A DNA stretch of 32,417 nucleotides from Betaproteobacteria bacterium CG2_30_68_42 (GTDB lineage: Bacteria > Pseudomonadota > Gammaproteobacteria > Burkholderiales > Rhodocyclaceae), in contig MNXU01000075.1 in assembly GCA_001872285.1 (NCBI GenBank), positions 13,911 through 46,327 of the forward strand. Reading direction: 5' to 3'. Below are positions 1 through 6,900 of this stretch, piece by piece. The notes under the pieces were generated by a model. That model had not been told where the DNA came from, did no database searches, and saw only the letters and a program-made list of their open reading frames with translations. A program made the position numbers and the translations under genes. Position 1 is the first letter of the stretch. Each line of letters begins with the position of its first letter.

Positions 1-1399
1 CGGCGCCCGCCTCGAGCGCGACCAGCACCGGGCCGCGCCAGCCCTCGATCCAGCCCGCCCCGAACGCGCCTTCGGCGGCCTCGGGAAGCCGCGCGAGCGC
101 AGTGCCGCCGGGCATGCGGGCGAGGATCTCGCGGATCAGCCGCAGCGATTCGAACACCTCCTCGAAGCGCACGGTCACGCGCGCCGCGACGTCACCGTTG
201 CGGTGGGTGGTCATGTTGACGCCGAGCTTGTCGTAGGGCGGCGAGGCGATGTCCACCCGCAGGTCCCAGCTCTGCGCGCTGGCGCGGCCCGCGAGCCCGC
301 CCACGCCCAGCGCGGCTGCGAGCCGCGGCACCAGCCGCCCGGCGGTGAGGAAACGGTCCTGGAGTCCGGCGTGCTCGTCGTAGATTCCCTTGAGCACGCG
401 CACCTCGCGCTCGATCGCGTCGCACTGGCGTGCGATCGCCTCGGCCGCACCCGGCGCGAGATCCCGCGCGAGGCCGCCGGGGACGACGCAGTCCATCAGG
501 TAGCGGTGCCCGAAGGCGGCCTGGTTCGCCCGCAGCCAGTCTTCCTTCAGCCGCATGAACTGCGCGAGCCCGAACGAGAACGCCGCGTCGTTGGCGATCG
601 CGCCGATGTCGCCGAGGTGGTTGGCGATGCGCTCGCGCTCGAGCAGCAGCGCGCGCAGCCACAGCGCCTGCTCGGGGGGTTCGCACCCGCAGGCCGATTC
701 CGCCGCCTGGCAGTAGGCCCAGGCGAAGGCCACGGTGGAATCGCCGCTCACCCTTCCGGCGAGCCGGTGTCCTTCGGCGAGCGGCAGGCTACGGAAGCGC
801 CGCGCGATGCCCTTGTGCTTGTAGCCGAAGCGCTCCTCGAGCCGCAGCACCTTCTCGCCCACGATCGAGAAGCGGAAATGTCCCGGCTCGATGGTGCCGG
901 CGTGGATCGGCCCGACCGGGATCTCATGCACGCCTTCGCCCTCGACGCGCACGAAGGGATAGGGCTCGGATGCGGCATCGAAGCGCAGCGCGGCGTCGGC
1001 ATCGCGGCGCAGCGGAAAGAAGTCGGCCGGCCAGTTGGCGTGGCGCAGCCAGCCGCGTTCATCGGCGCCTTCCGCGCGCATCCCCAGCATGTCGAAGAGC
1101 GCGCGCTGGAGGCGGGCCGCGGCCGGGAAGCGGCCGGAGAGGTCGGGGTAGGTCGGGTTCTCGGCGGGAAGCGCGAGGCGCAGGCAGGCGAGCCCCTCGC
1201 GGGTGGTGAAGGCGACGTGCAGATCGAAGCCGCGGCCGCGATCGCGCTCGTCCGTTCCCCACAGCGACACGAAGCGGCCTCCGGCCTCCGGCAGGGCTTC
1301 GCAGAACGCGGCGAGCTGGGCGGCGTCGACCTCGCCGCAGGCCGCAGGCAGCGCGCCGGGCAGGACGGCGAATTCGATCGGCTGGTCAAGGAAGCGCAT
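1..1399 (-). CDS. hyfG: HyfG/HycE-like large subunit, 5'-complete, 3' end outside window
   Basis: This gene encodes the fused 30-kDa/49-kDa-type large subunit of a membrane-bound complex I/hydrogenase-4-like enzyme, on its cytoplasmic arm. ATG at 1399 follows the hyfF stop by 3 nt, and 466 codons are visible before the window edge. Residues about 1-150 match a NuoC-like domain. From about residue 160 the HycE/NuoD-like domain begins, with GPIHAG..EPGHFRF and LEERFGYKHKGIARRF, the region that in NuoD lines the quinone pocket. The L1 nickel-binding motif RxCGxC of true group-4 hydrogenases is here R216-V-S218-G-D-S221, so both cysteines are absent. The C-terminal L2 motif is out of view. By analogy this is an Ehr-type (hydrogenase-related) subunit rather than a working NiFe hydrogenase. 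The family call is firm, and loss of hydrogenase activity is inferred from the missing ligands. Confidence 0.88.
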   Translation of the reverse strand, partial: MRFLDQPIEFAVLPGALPAACGEVDAAQLAAFCEALPEAGGRFVSLWGTDERDRGRGFDLHVAFTTREGLACLRLALPAENPTYPDLSGRFPAAARLQRALFDMLGMRAEGADERGWLRHANWPADFFPLRRDADAALRFDAASEPYPFVRVEGEGVHEIPVGPIHAGTIEPGHFRFSIVGEKVLRLEERFGYKHKGIARRFRSLPLAEGHRLAGRVSGDSTVAFAWAYCQAAESACGCEPPEQALWLRALLLERERIANHLGDIGAIANDAAFSFGLAQFMRLKEDWLRANQAAFGHRYLMDCVVPGGLARDLAPGAAEAIARQCDAIEREVRVLKGIYDEHAGLQDRFLTAGRLVPRLAAALGVGGLAGRASAQSWDLRVDIASPPYDKLGVNMTTHRNGDVAARVTVRFEEVFESLRLIREILARMPGGTALARLPEAAEGAFGAGWIEGWRGPVLVALEAGA

Positions 1400-1402
1400 G
1401 GC

Positions 1403-2854
1403 TCATCCGATGAAGCGGGCTGCCTGGCGATACCATTCGGCCAATGCCGGCGGGATATAGACGCCGAGCACCAGCACCATGGCCAGATGCACGAACACCG
1501 GCAGGATCGCGGGCGGGTGCGGCAGCCGCGGCAGCGTGGTCTCGCCGAACACGATCGGCTGGATCTTGCCGAAGATCGCCGCGAACGCGATCCCGAGCGA
1601 GATGAGCAGGATGGGCGTCGACCAGGAATGCTCGTGCATCGCGGTGGTGAGGATCAGGAACTCGCTGGTGAACACCCCGAACGGCGGCATGCCGAGGATC
1701 GCGAAGGTGCCCAGCGCGAGGCCCCAGCCCACGGTCGGATTGGTGCGGATCAGCCCGCGGATGTTCTCCATGATCTGGGTGCCCGACTTCTGCGCGGCGT
1801 GTCCCACCGCGAAGAAGATCGCCGACTTGGTGAGCGAGTGCATCGTCATGTGCAGCAGCGCCGCGAACGAGGCGACCGGCCCGCCCATGCCGAAGGCGAA
1901 GGTGATGATGCCCATGTGCTCGATCGACGAGTAGGCGAACATGCGCTTGATGTCGATCTGGCGCGAGAGCGAGAACGTGCCCACCACCACCGAGAGCAGG
2001 CCGAAGCCCATCATCAGGTTGCCCGCGAAATGGTTTCCCAGCGCGCCGTCGGTGAGCACCTTGCAGCGTACGACCGCATACAGCGCGACGTTGAGCAGCA
2101 GTCCCGAGAGCACCGCGGAGACCGGGGTCGGGCCCTCGGCGTGCGCATCGGGCAGCCAGTTGTGCAGCGGCGCGAGCCCGACCTTGGTGCCGTAGCCGAT
2201 CAGCAGGAAGACGAAGGCGAGCGAGAGCACGGTCGGCTCGAGCAGCACCTTGGACTGGTCGAGGTGGGTCCAGAGAAGCGCGTTGCCGCCGGTGCCGAGC
2301 GTGCGCTCGGCGGCGAAGTACAGCAGGATGGTGCCGAACAGCGCCTGGGCGATGCCCACGCCGCACAGGATGAAATACTTCCACGCGGCTTCCAGGCTTT
2401 CGGGAGTCCGGTAGAGGGATACCAGCAGCACGGTGGTGAGCGTGGCCGCCTCCATCGCGACCCACAGGATGCCCATGTTGTTGGTGGTGAGCCCGATCAG
2501 CATGGTGAAGGTGAAGAGCTGATACATGCTGTAGTACAGCCGCAGGCGGCCCGTGCTCAGCCGCCCGTGATGCTCCTCGATGCGCATGTAGGGGCGCGAG
2601 AACACCGCGGTCGTGAATGCGACGAAGGCGGTGAGCGCGACCAGGAACACGTTGAACGGGTCGATGAAGAACTGCTCGCCGAACACGAGCATCGGGCCGT
2701 CCGCGATCACGCGCACGGTGAGCGCGGCGGCCGCCAGCAGCGTTCCGAAGCTCAGCCCCACGCCCAGTTCGGCGGCGTAGCGGTGCTGGCCGGCAAGGGC
2801 CTGGAGGATCCCGCCCGCGAGCGGGATGCCGAGCAGCCAGAGCATTTCCACCAT
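1403..2854 (-). CDS. hyfF: HyfF-like proton-translocating NuoL/M/N-type membrane subunit
   Basis: A 483-residue polytopic antiporter-like subunit that would move ions across the membrane, driven by redox chemistry in the hyfG-containing arm. The family's key charged residues are visible: the Glu in WVAMEAATLTT (TM5 region), the Lys in GYGTKVGLAPLHNWLPDAH (TM7 region), and the Lys and His in KRMFAYSSIEHMG. ATG at 2854 overlaps the hyfE stop as ATGA and is preceded by AAGGAA on the coding strand. The protein lacks the long lateral helix and C-terminal extension of NuoL, as expected for HyfF. Together with HyfB it gives the complex two antiporter-like subunits in view. HyfD, the third one in E. 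coli hydrogenase-4, is absent from the operon. Confidence 0.92.
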   Translation of the reverse strand: MVEMLWLLGIPLAGGILQALAGQHRYAAELGVGLSFGTLLAAAALTVRVIADGPMLVFGEQFFIDPFNVFLVALTAFVAFTTAVFSRPYMRIEEHHGRLSTGRLRLYYSMYQLFTFTMLIGLTTNNMGILWVAMEAATLTTVLLVSLYRTPESLEAAWKYFILCGVGIAQALFGTILLYFAAERTLGTGGNALLWTHLDQSKVLLEPTVLSLAFVFLLIGYGTKVGLAPLHNWLPDAHAEGPTPVSAVLSGLLLNVALYAVVRCKVLTDGALGNHFAGNLMMGFGLLSVVVGTFSLSRQIDIKRMFAYSSIEHMGIITFAFGMGGPVASFAALLHMTMHSLTKSAIFFAVGHAAQKSGTQIMENIRGLIRTNPTVGWGLALGTFAILGMPPFGVFTSEFLILTTAMHEHSWSTPILLISLGIAFAAIFGKIQPIVFGETTLPRLPHPPAILPVFVHLAMVLVLGVYIPPALAEWYRQAARFIG

Positions 2855-3519
2855 CAGCGTTCCTTGAGCTTTTCCATGTGGCGGATGTCGAGGCTGTCGA
2901 ACGTCTCGCGGATCTGGAAGAAGAAGATGCCGAAGATGAAGGTGCCGACCAGCACGTCGAGCGCGATGCCCAGCTCCACCACCATCGGCATGCCGTGGGT
3001 GGCGCTGGTGGCGGCGAAGAACAGTCCGTTCTCCATCGCCAGGAAGCCGATCACCTGGGGCACGGCCTTGCGGCGGGTGATCATCATCAGGAAGGACAGC
3101 AGCACGGTGGCGGTCGCGATCCCGATGGTATGGCGTGCGGCGCCGGTGGCGAGTTGCGAGATCGGCTGCGCCAGATTGAACGCGAACACGACCAGCGCCA
3201 GCCCGATCAGCATCGTGGAGGGGATGTTGATCATGGTCTCCACGTCCCAGCGCACGTTGAGCCTGCGGATCAGCCGGTGCAGCAGCCAGGGCAGCGCCAC
3301 GACCTTGAGCGCGAAGGTGATGGCGGCCGAATAGTACAGGTGGTGGAGGTTGGCGGAATAGGCGACGATCGCGGTGCTCGCGGAGAGCACCGCGCCCTGC
3401 CATGCGAACAGTTCGATCAGCGACAGGATGCGCCGCTGCGAGAGCATGGCGAAGCTGATGAGCAGCAGGATCGCGGCGAGCAGGCTGATGATCTGGTCGA
3501 ACCAGGCGGCGGAGATCAC
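2854..3519 (-). CDS. hyfE: HyfE-like membrane subunit
   Basis: A 221-residue protein with about six to seven predicted membrane helices, matching HyfE, the hydrogenase-4 component E that combines NuoK-like helices with an extension. It starts at GTG (3519). The choice rests on an AGGAG six bases upstream on the coding strand, which itself overlaps the hyfC TAG stop, so translation is probably coupled. Acidic residues in hydrophobic context (SLIELFAWQG, VIGFLAMENGLFF, VVELGIALD) correspond to the conserved membrane glutamates expected in NuoK-type subunits. The C-terminus is charged (RHMEKLKER). It ends in an ATGA overlap with hyfF. The family assignment is good; precise residue equivalence to NuoK is inferred. 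Confidence 0.9.
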   Translation of the reverse strand: MISAAWFDQIISLLAAILLLISFAMLSQRRILSLIELFAWQGAVLSASTAIVAYSANLHHLYYSAAITFALKVVALPWLLHRLIRRLNVRWDVETMINIPSTMLIGLALVVFAFNLAQPISQLATGAARHTIGIATATVLLSFLMMITRRKAVPQVIGFLAMENGLFFAATSATHGMPMVVELGIALDVLVGTFIFGIFFFQIRETFDSLDIRHMEKLKER

Positions 3520-3528
3520 GGTCGGCTC

Positions 3529-4473
3529 CTAGCGCTGGAGGACGAGGTTGAGCAGCACGCCCAGCATCGCCAGCAGGAACGCGGTGGCGACGAATTCGGG
3601 CGCGCGGAAGAGGCGCAACTTGGCGAGCACGGTTTCCAGCGTCGCCAGCACGGCCCCGCCGACGAAGAGCTTGCCGGCGAGCGCGAGGAGCGCGAGCGGA
3701 AGCGCCGCCGTGTTCCCGGCCTCGGCGATGCCCCAGGGCACGAAGAGCGCGATGCCGAGAGCGCTGTAGGCGACCAGCTTGACCGCGACCGCCCACTCGA
3801 TCAGCGCCAGGTGGCGAGCGGAGTATTCCAGGATCATCGCCTCGTGGATCATCGTCAGCTCGAGGTGCGTGGTCGGGTTGTCGACCGGCACGCGCGCGTT
3901 CTCGGCCAGCGCCACCATGTAGAACGCCACCCCGGCGAAGGCGAAGCTCGGACGGATTAGGAAGTTGCCGTGGGCGAGCGTCTCCACGATGGTGTTGAGC
4001 GAGGTCGATTGGGCGATGAGCGAGAGGTTGAAGAACACGATCAGCATCGCCGGCTCGGCCAGCGCGCCGATGAACATCTCGCGGCGCGCGCCCAGACCCC
4101 CGAAGGCGGTGCCGGTGTCCATCGCCGCGAGCGCGGCGAACACGCGTGCCACCGCGAACACCCCGACCAGCGCGACCACGTCGGCCGCCGGCGCGAGCGG
4201 CAGGTCGGTGGCGAGCACCGGGACGATTCCGGCCGCGAGCCACATGCAGCCGAACTGGACGTAGGGATTGAAGCGGAAGATCCACGAGGTGTTGCGGCTG
4301 ATCGCGGCGTCCTTGTGAAAGAGCTTGTGCAGCGCCCGGTAGGGCTGGAGCAGGCTCGGTGCGCTGCGGTTCTGCAGCCATGCGCGGCACATGTTCACCC
4401 AGCCGATCAGCAGCGGCGCAGCCAGCACCGCGAGCGCCGACTGGAAGAGCTGCGAGACGATGCCGGAAGTCAT
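3529..4473 (-). CDS. hyfC: HyfC/NuoH-like membrane anchor subunit
   Basis: A 314-residue NuoH/HycD/HyfC-family protein that joins the membrane domain to the peripheral arm. Diagnostic stretches are LLQPYRALHKLFHKD near the N-terminus, the loop GGLGARREMFIGALAEPAML, and the VPVDNPTTHLELTMIHEAM segment, which is the signature of the HyfC/EchB group. About eight membrane helices are predicted. ATG at 4473 overlaps the hyfB stop codon (ATGA), and a Shine-Dalgarno is weak, which suggests translational coupling. In complex I this subunit helps form the quinone entry and the first proton path. Whether this complex uses quinone, ferredoxin or another partner cannot be decided here, because the FeS subunits would lie beyond position 1. 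Confidence 0.93.
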   Translation of the reverse strand: MTSGIVSQLFQSALAVLAAPLLIGWVNMCRAWLQNRSAPSLLQPYRALHKLFHKDAAISRNTSWIFRFNPYVQFGCMWLAAGIVPVLATDLPLAPAADVVALVGVFAVARVFAALAAMDTGTAFGGLGARREMFIGALAEPAMLIVFFNLSLIAQSTSLNTIVETLAHGNFLIRPSFAFAGVAFYMVALAENARVPVDNPTTHLELTMIHEAMILEYSARHLALIEWAVAVKLVAYSALGIALFVPWGIAEAGNTAALPLALLALAGKLFVGGAVLATLETVLAKLRLFRAPEFVATAFLLAMLGVLLNLVLQR

Positions 4474-6488
4474 CGCACGAACAGCAGCACGAAGAGGAGG
4501 GTGACGAAGCTGTAGAGCAGATAGACCGCGATGCGGCCCTGCTGCAGGCGACCGACCTGGCGCGCCGAGAACTCGGCCGCCGCGGCCACCGGCCGGTACA
4601 GCCAGCGCCAGAAGCGGTCGCGGATTTCGAGCGAGAAATACGGGTCGGGATCCGTGGCCGCGGGCAGGTGGCGTTCCATCTCGTAGACCGGGGCGAAGAT
4701 ATGCCGGATCGGTTGCGAGAAACCGGCGGGCGTGTCCTGCATGCGTGCGTCGAGCAGCGGGAAGCCGCAATCCCACGGATCCGCCAGCCTCAGCCGGCCA
4801 TGGTAGATCCGGCGCACGGCGAGGAAGGTGAGGGTGACCACCGCCGCGATCACGAGCAGGAAGATCACCGGGCTGTAGCTCGCGCGCTCGGCGGCGACCG
4901 GGGCGAGCCACAGCCAGCCGCCCTTGAGCGCCTGCGCGCCCAGGCGCGCGCCGACCATGCGCTCGGTGACGTATTCCAGCCGCTCCACCAGCCACACCGG
5001 GGCGAGCCCGAGCGCGACGCACAGCGCGGCCAGCCAGCCCATGCCGAGCTTCTCCCAGAAGCCGGCGTCATGGGCGTGCAGGCCGTGCGCGCTGCGCGGG
5101 GCGCCGAGGAAGGCGACGCCATACACCTTCACGAAGCACATGCCGGTGAGCGCGCCGGCGAGCGCGAGGGCGGCGGCCGCGAACGGGATGAGGCTGCGCA
5201 GGATGCCGTTGGCGAGTGCGGGCGAGAGCAGCGCGGCCTGGAAGGTCAGCCACTCCGAGACGAAGCCGTTCAACGGCGGCAGCGCCGAGATCGACAGCGC
5301 GCCCACCAGGAAGAAGAACGCGGTGTAGGGCATGCTGCGTGCGAGCCCGCCCATCTCGCCGAGGTCGCGCTCGCCGGTGGCGTGCAGGATGGAGCCGGCG
5401 CCCAGGAACAGCAGTCCCTTGAACACCGCGTGGTTGAGCGTGTGATAGAGCCCGGCGATCATGGCGAGCGCCGCCAGCACCGGGTGATTGCTGCCGGCAT
5501 AGATCAGCGCGAGCCCCAGCCCGATCAGGATGATGCCGATGTTCTCGACCGAGTGGTAGGCGAGCAGGCGCTTGAGATCGTGCTGCATGAGCGCGAACAG
5601 CACGCCGAAGAGCGTGGTGAGCGTCGCGACGATCAGCACCACCACCCCCCACTGCCACTGGAGCTGATGCACGAGGTCGAACACGACCCGGACGAAGCCG
5701 TAGATCGCGGTCTTGAGCATCACGCCGCTCATGAGCGCGGAGACCGGCGAGGGCGCCGCCGGATGCGCCTCGGGCAGCCAGACATGCACCGGCAGGATGC
5801 CGGCCTTGGCGCCGAAGCCCACCAGCGCGAGCACGAAGGCGGCACTCGCCCAGCCGGGCGTCAGATGGGCCGCGCGCAGGGCCGCGAAGCTGTAGTCGCC
5901 GTGCCCGCCCTGCAGCACCCCGAAGGCGAGCAGGATCGCCACCGCGCCCACGTGCGCGATCAGCAGATAGAGGAAGCCTGCGTGCCGGATCTGCGGCTGG
6001 TCATGCTCGGTGGTGACCAGGAAATAGGACGACAGCGCCATCGTCTCCCAGGCCACCATGAACAGGTAGGCGTCGTCTGCGAGCATGACGACCGCCATGC
6101 TGGCGATGAAGACATGGTATTCGAGGCACAGCAGGCCGAGCGTCGGCCCGGCGGTGTCGCGGAAATAGCCGGCCGAATACAACGAAACGCCGACCCCGGC
6201 CGCGCCGAGCAGGAACAGGAAGAACCCGGAAAGGGCGTCGAGCCTCAGGTGGAACGGCAGATCCGGGAGCCCCAGCGGCAGGATCATCACCGTCGCGGCA
6301 TCGTCCATCGCCGCGATTCCGGTAGCCGCGAGCACCAGGCTGCCGGCCGCGCTCAGCGGGAACAGCATCCGGTTGATGAACGCCGGGCGCGCCGAGGCGA
6401 GCAGGCCGAGGAGCCCGAGCGCCAGCCAGAACAGCACGGCGAGCCCGGCGATGTCGATCGGCAGCAGCCTCATCGGGAGGAACTGCAT
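4470..6488 (-). CDS. hyfB: HyfB-like proton-translocating membrane subunit, first gene of operon
   Basis: A 672-residue NuoL/N-type antiporter-like subunit with about 14-16 predicted helices. Conserved features are FMVAWETMALSSYFLV (TM5 Glu), FGAKAGILPVHVWLPEAHP (TM7 Lys), KRLLAYHSVENIGII and LYHTLNHAVFKGLLFLGAGS (His/Lys in the second half), followed by a long C-terminal extension with an amphipathic stretch and a last hydrophobic helix. ATG at 6488 was chosen because GGAGGGG lies about 11 bases upstream. A TTG one codon earlier (6491) and an ATG at 6473 are possible alternatives. It heads the hyfB-C-E-F-G order and is divergent from the RHH gene. The leader of about 100 nt contains a TATAAT and a dyad (see the separate sites). 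Confidence 0.92.
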   Translation of the reverse strand: MQFLPMRLLPIDIAGLAVLFWLALGLLGLLASARPAFINRMLFPLSAAGSLVLAATGIAAMDDAATVMILPLGLPDLPFHLRLDALSGFFLFLLGAAGVGVSLYSAGYFRDTAGPTLGLLCLEYHVFIASMAVVMLADDAYLFMVAWETMALSSYFLVTTEHDQPQIRHAGFLYLLIAHVGAVAILLAFGVLQGGHGDYSFAALRAAHLTPGWASAAFVLALVGFGAKAGILPVHVWLPEAHPAAPSPVSALMSGVMLKTAIYGFVRVVFDLVHQLQWQWGVVVLIVATLTTLFGVLFALMQHDLKRLLAYHSVENIGIILIGLGLALIYAGSNHPVLAALAMIAGLYHTLNHAVFKGLLFLGAGSILHATGERDLGEMGGLARSMPYTAFFFLVGALSISALPPLNGFVSEWLTFQAALLSPALANGILRSLIPFAAAALALAGALTGMCFVKVYGVAFLGAPRSAHGLHAHDAGFWEKLGMGWLAALCVALGLAPVWLVERLEYVTERMVGARLGAQALKGGWLWLAPVAAERASYSPVIFLLVIAAVVTLTFLAVRRIYHGRLRLADPWDCGFPLLDARMQDTPAGFSQPIRHIFAPVYEMERHLPAATDPDPYFSLEIRDRFWRWLYRPVAAAAEFSARQVGRLQQGRIAVYLLYSFVTLLFVLLFVR

Positions 6489-6574
6489 CAAGCCTGTCCC
6501 CTCCGTGACCGCGCGTGTGCGGGCATGCAGCGGCTGCGGTCGGTTGTCATGGCATTCACACTTGATCGAAATGC

Positions 6575-6595
6575 GATGCTAATATGCTTAACATC
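6575..6595. promoter_or_regulatory. Candidate operator: 21-bp dyad between hyfB and the RHH gene
   Basis: The sequence reads GATGCTAA-TATGC-TTAACATC, with arms agreeing in 7 of 8 positions around a 5-nt centre. It also contains two tandem near-copies, ATGCTAAT and ATGCTTAA (6576-6591). It sits in an AT-rich island in otherwise GC-rich DNA, directly downstream of a minus-strand TATAAT and overlapping a plus-strand TAATAT. It is therefore well placed to repress both divergent genes. Dyads or tandem repeats of this size are typical RHH-protein sites; binding by the adjacent RHH protein is inference. Confidence 0.5.
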
Positions 6596-6601
6596 ATTAT
6601 A
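6596..6601 (-). promoter_or_regulatory. Candidate -10 box of the hyf operon
   Basis: A perfect TATAAT on the minus strand, about 108 bases upstream of the hyfB ATG. No convincing -35 hexamer lies 16-18 bases upstream, so an activator or an alternative element might be needed. The dyad at 6575-6595 would fall around the transcription start. Confidence 0.4.
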
Positions 6602-6623
6602 TCCCCGACCGGCGCATCGTGGC

Positions 6624-6806
6624 ATGGAAACCAGGAACGCCCGCCTCACCCTGCTGATCGATCCGGAGAAAAAGAAGCGCTTCGAGCGCCTGTGCGCCGA
6701 GCAGGACGTCACGCCCTCGCAGCTCATCCGCAAGTTCATCCGCGAGTACATCGACGCCCATGCCCCGACGCCCGCGGCGCGCAAGCGCGCGAAACCTGAA
6801 ACCTGA
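6624..6806 (+). CDS. Small ribbon-helix-helix (CopG-type) DNA-binding protein
   Basis: A 60-residue protein with the RHH pattern: a short beta strand (NARLTLLIDPEKKKRF), helix A (ERLCAEQDVT) and helix B starting PSQLIRKFIREYIDA, followed by a basic tail (AARKRAKPET). RHH proteins bind DNA as dimers through the strand. ATG at 6624 has no clear Shine-Dalgarno, and the leader would be short if the TAATAT at 6580-6585 serves as -10. The gene is divergent from the hyf operon and shares the AT-rich dyad with it, so autoregulation and control of hyfB are plausible. No toxin gene is adjacent, which makes an antitoxin role unlikely. The stop codon lies inside a heptamer tandem repeat. Confidence 0.7.
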   Translation: METRNARLTLLIDPEKKKRFERLCAEQDVTPSQLIRKFIREYIDAHAPTPAARKRAKPET

Positions 6807-6872
6807 AACCTGAAACCTGAAACCTGAAACCCGGAACCCGGAACCCGGAACCCGGAACCCGGAACCTGAAAC
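6791..6872. repeat. Heptanucleotide tandem repeat, 11 units plus a partial unit
   Basis: Uninterrupted 7-nt units of the form G(A/G)AACC(T/C): five GAAACCT, one GAAACCC, four GGAACCC, one GGAACCT, then a partial GAAAC. The two unit types form blocks, as expected from local expansion of variants. The array begins in the last five codons of the RHH gene and fills most of the space to the convergent SulP gene. Because 7 is not a multiple of 3, gain or loss of a unit shifts frame, but each GAAACCT junction brings TGA round again, so the protein would still end nearby. Confidence 0.97.
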
Positions 6873-6900
6873 GGGGCGCCGCCATGCCGGACGTGCCCGT

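Noticed and set aside
203-3334. Very long open frame on the plus strand opposite the hyf genes
   Set aside because: It runs antisense to hyfG, hyfF and hyfE, and its translation is low-complexity Arg/Glu/His/Gln-rich with no family match. Such frames are a by-product of high GC.
4359-6623. Long plus-strand open frame opposite hyfB, running into the RHH gene
   Set aside because: Only the last 60 codons from ATG 6624 look like protein. The upstream part is the antisense shadow of hyfB.
6624-6806. RHH protein as an antitoxin
   Set aside because: No toxin-sized gene follows. The 3' side is a repeat array and a convergent transporter gene.
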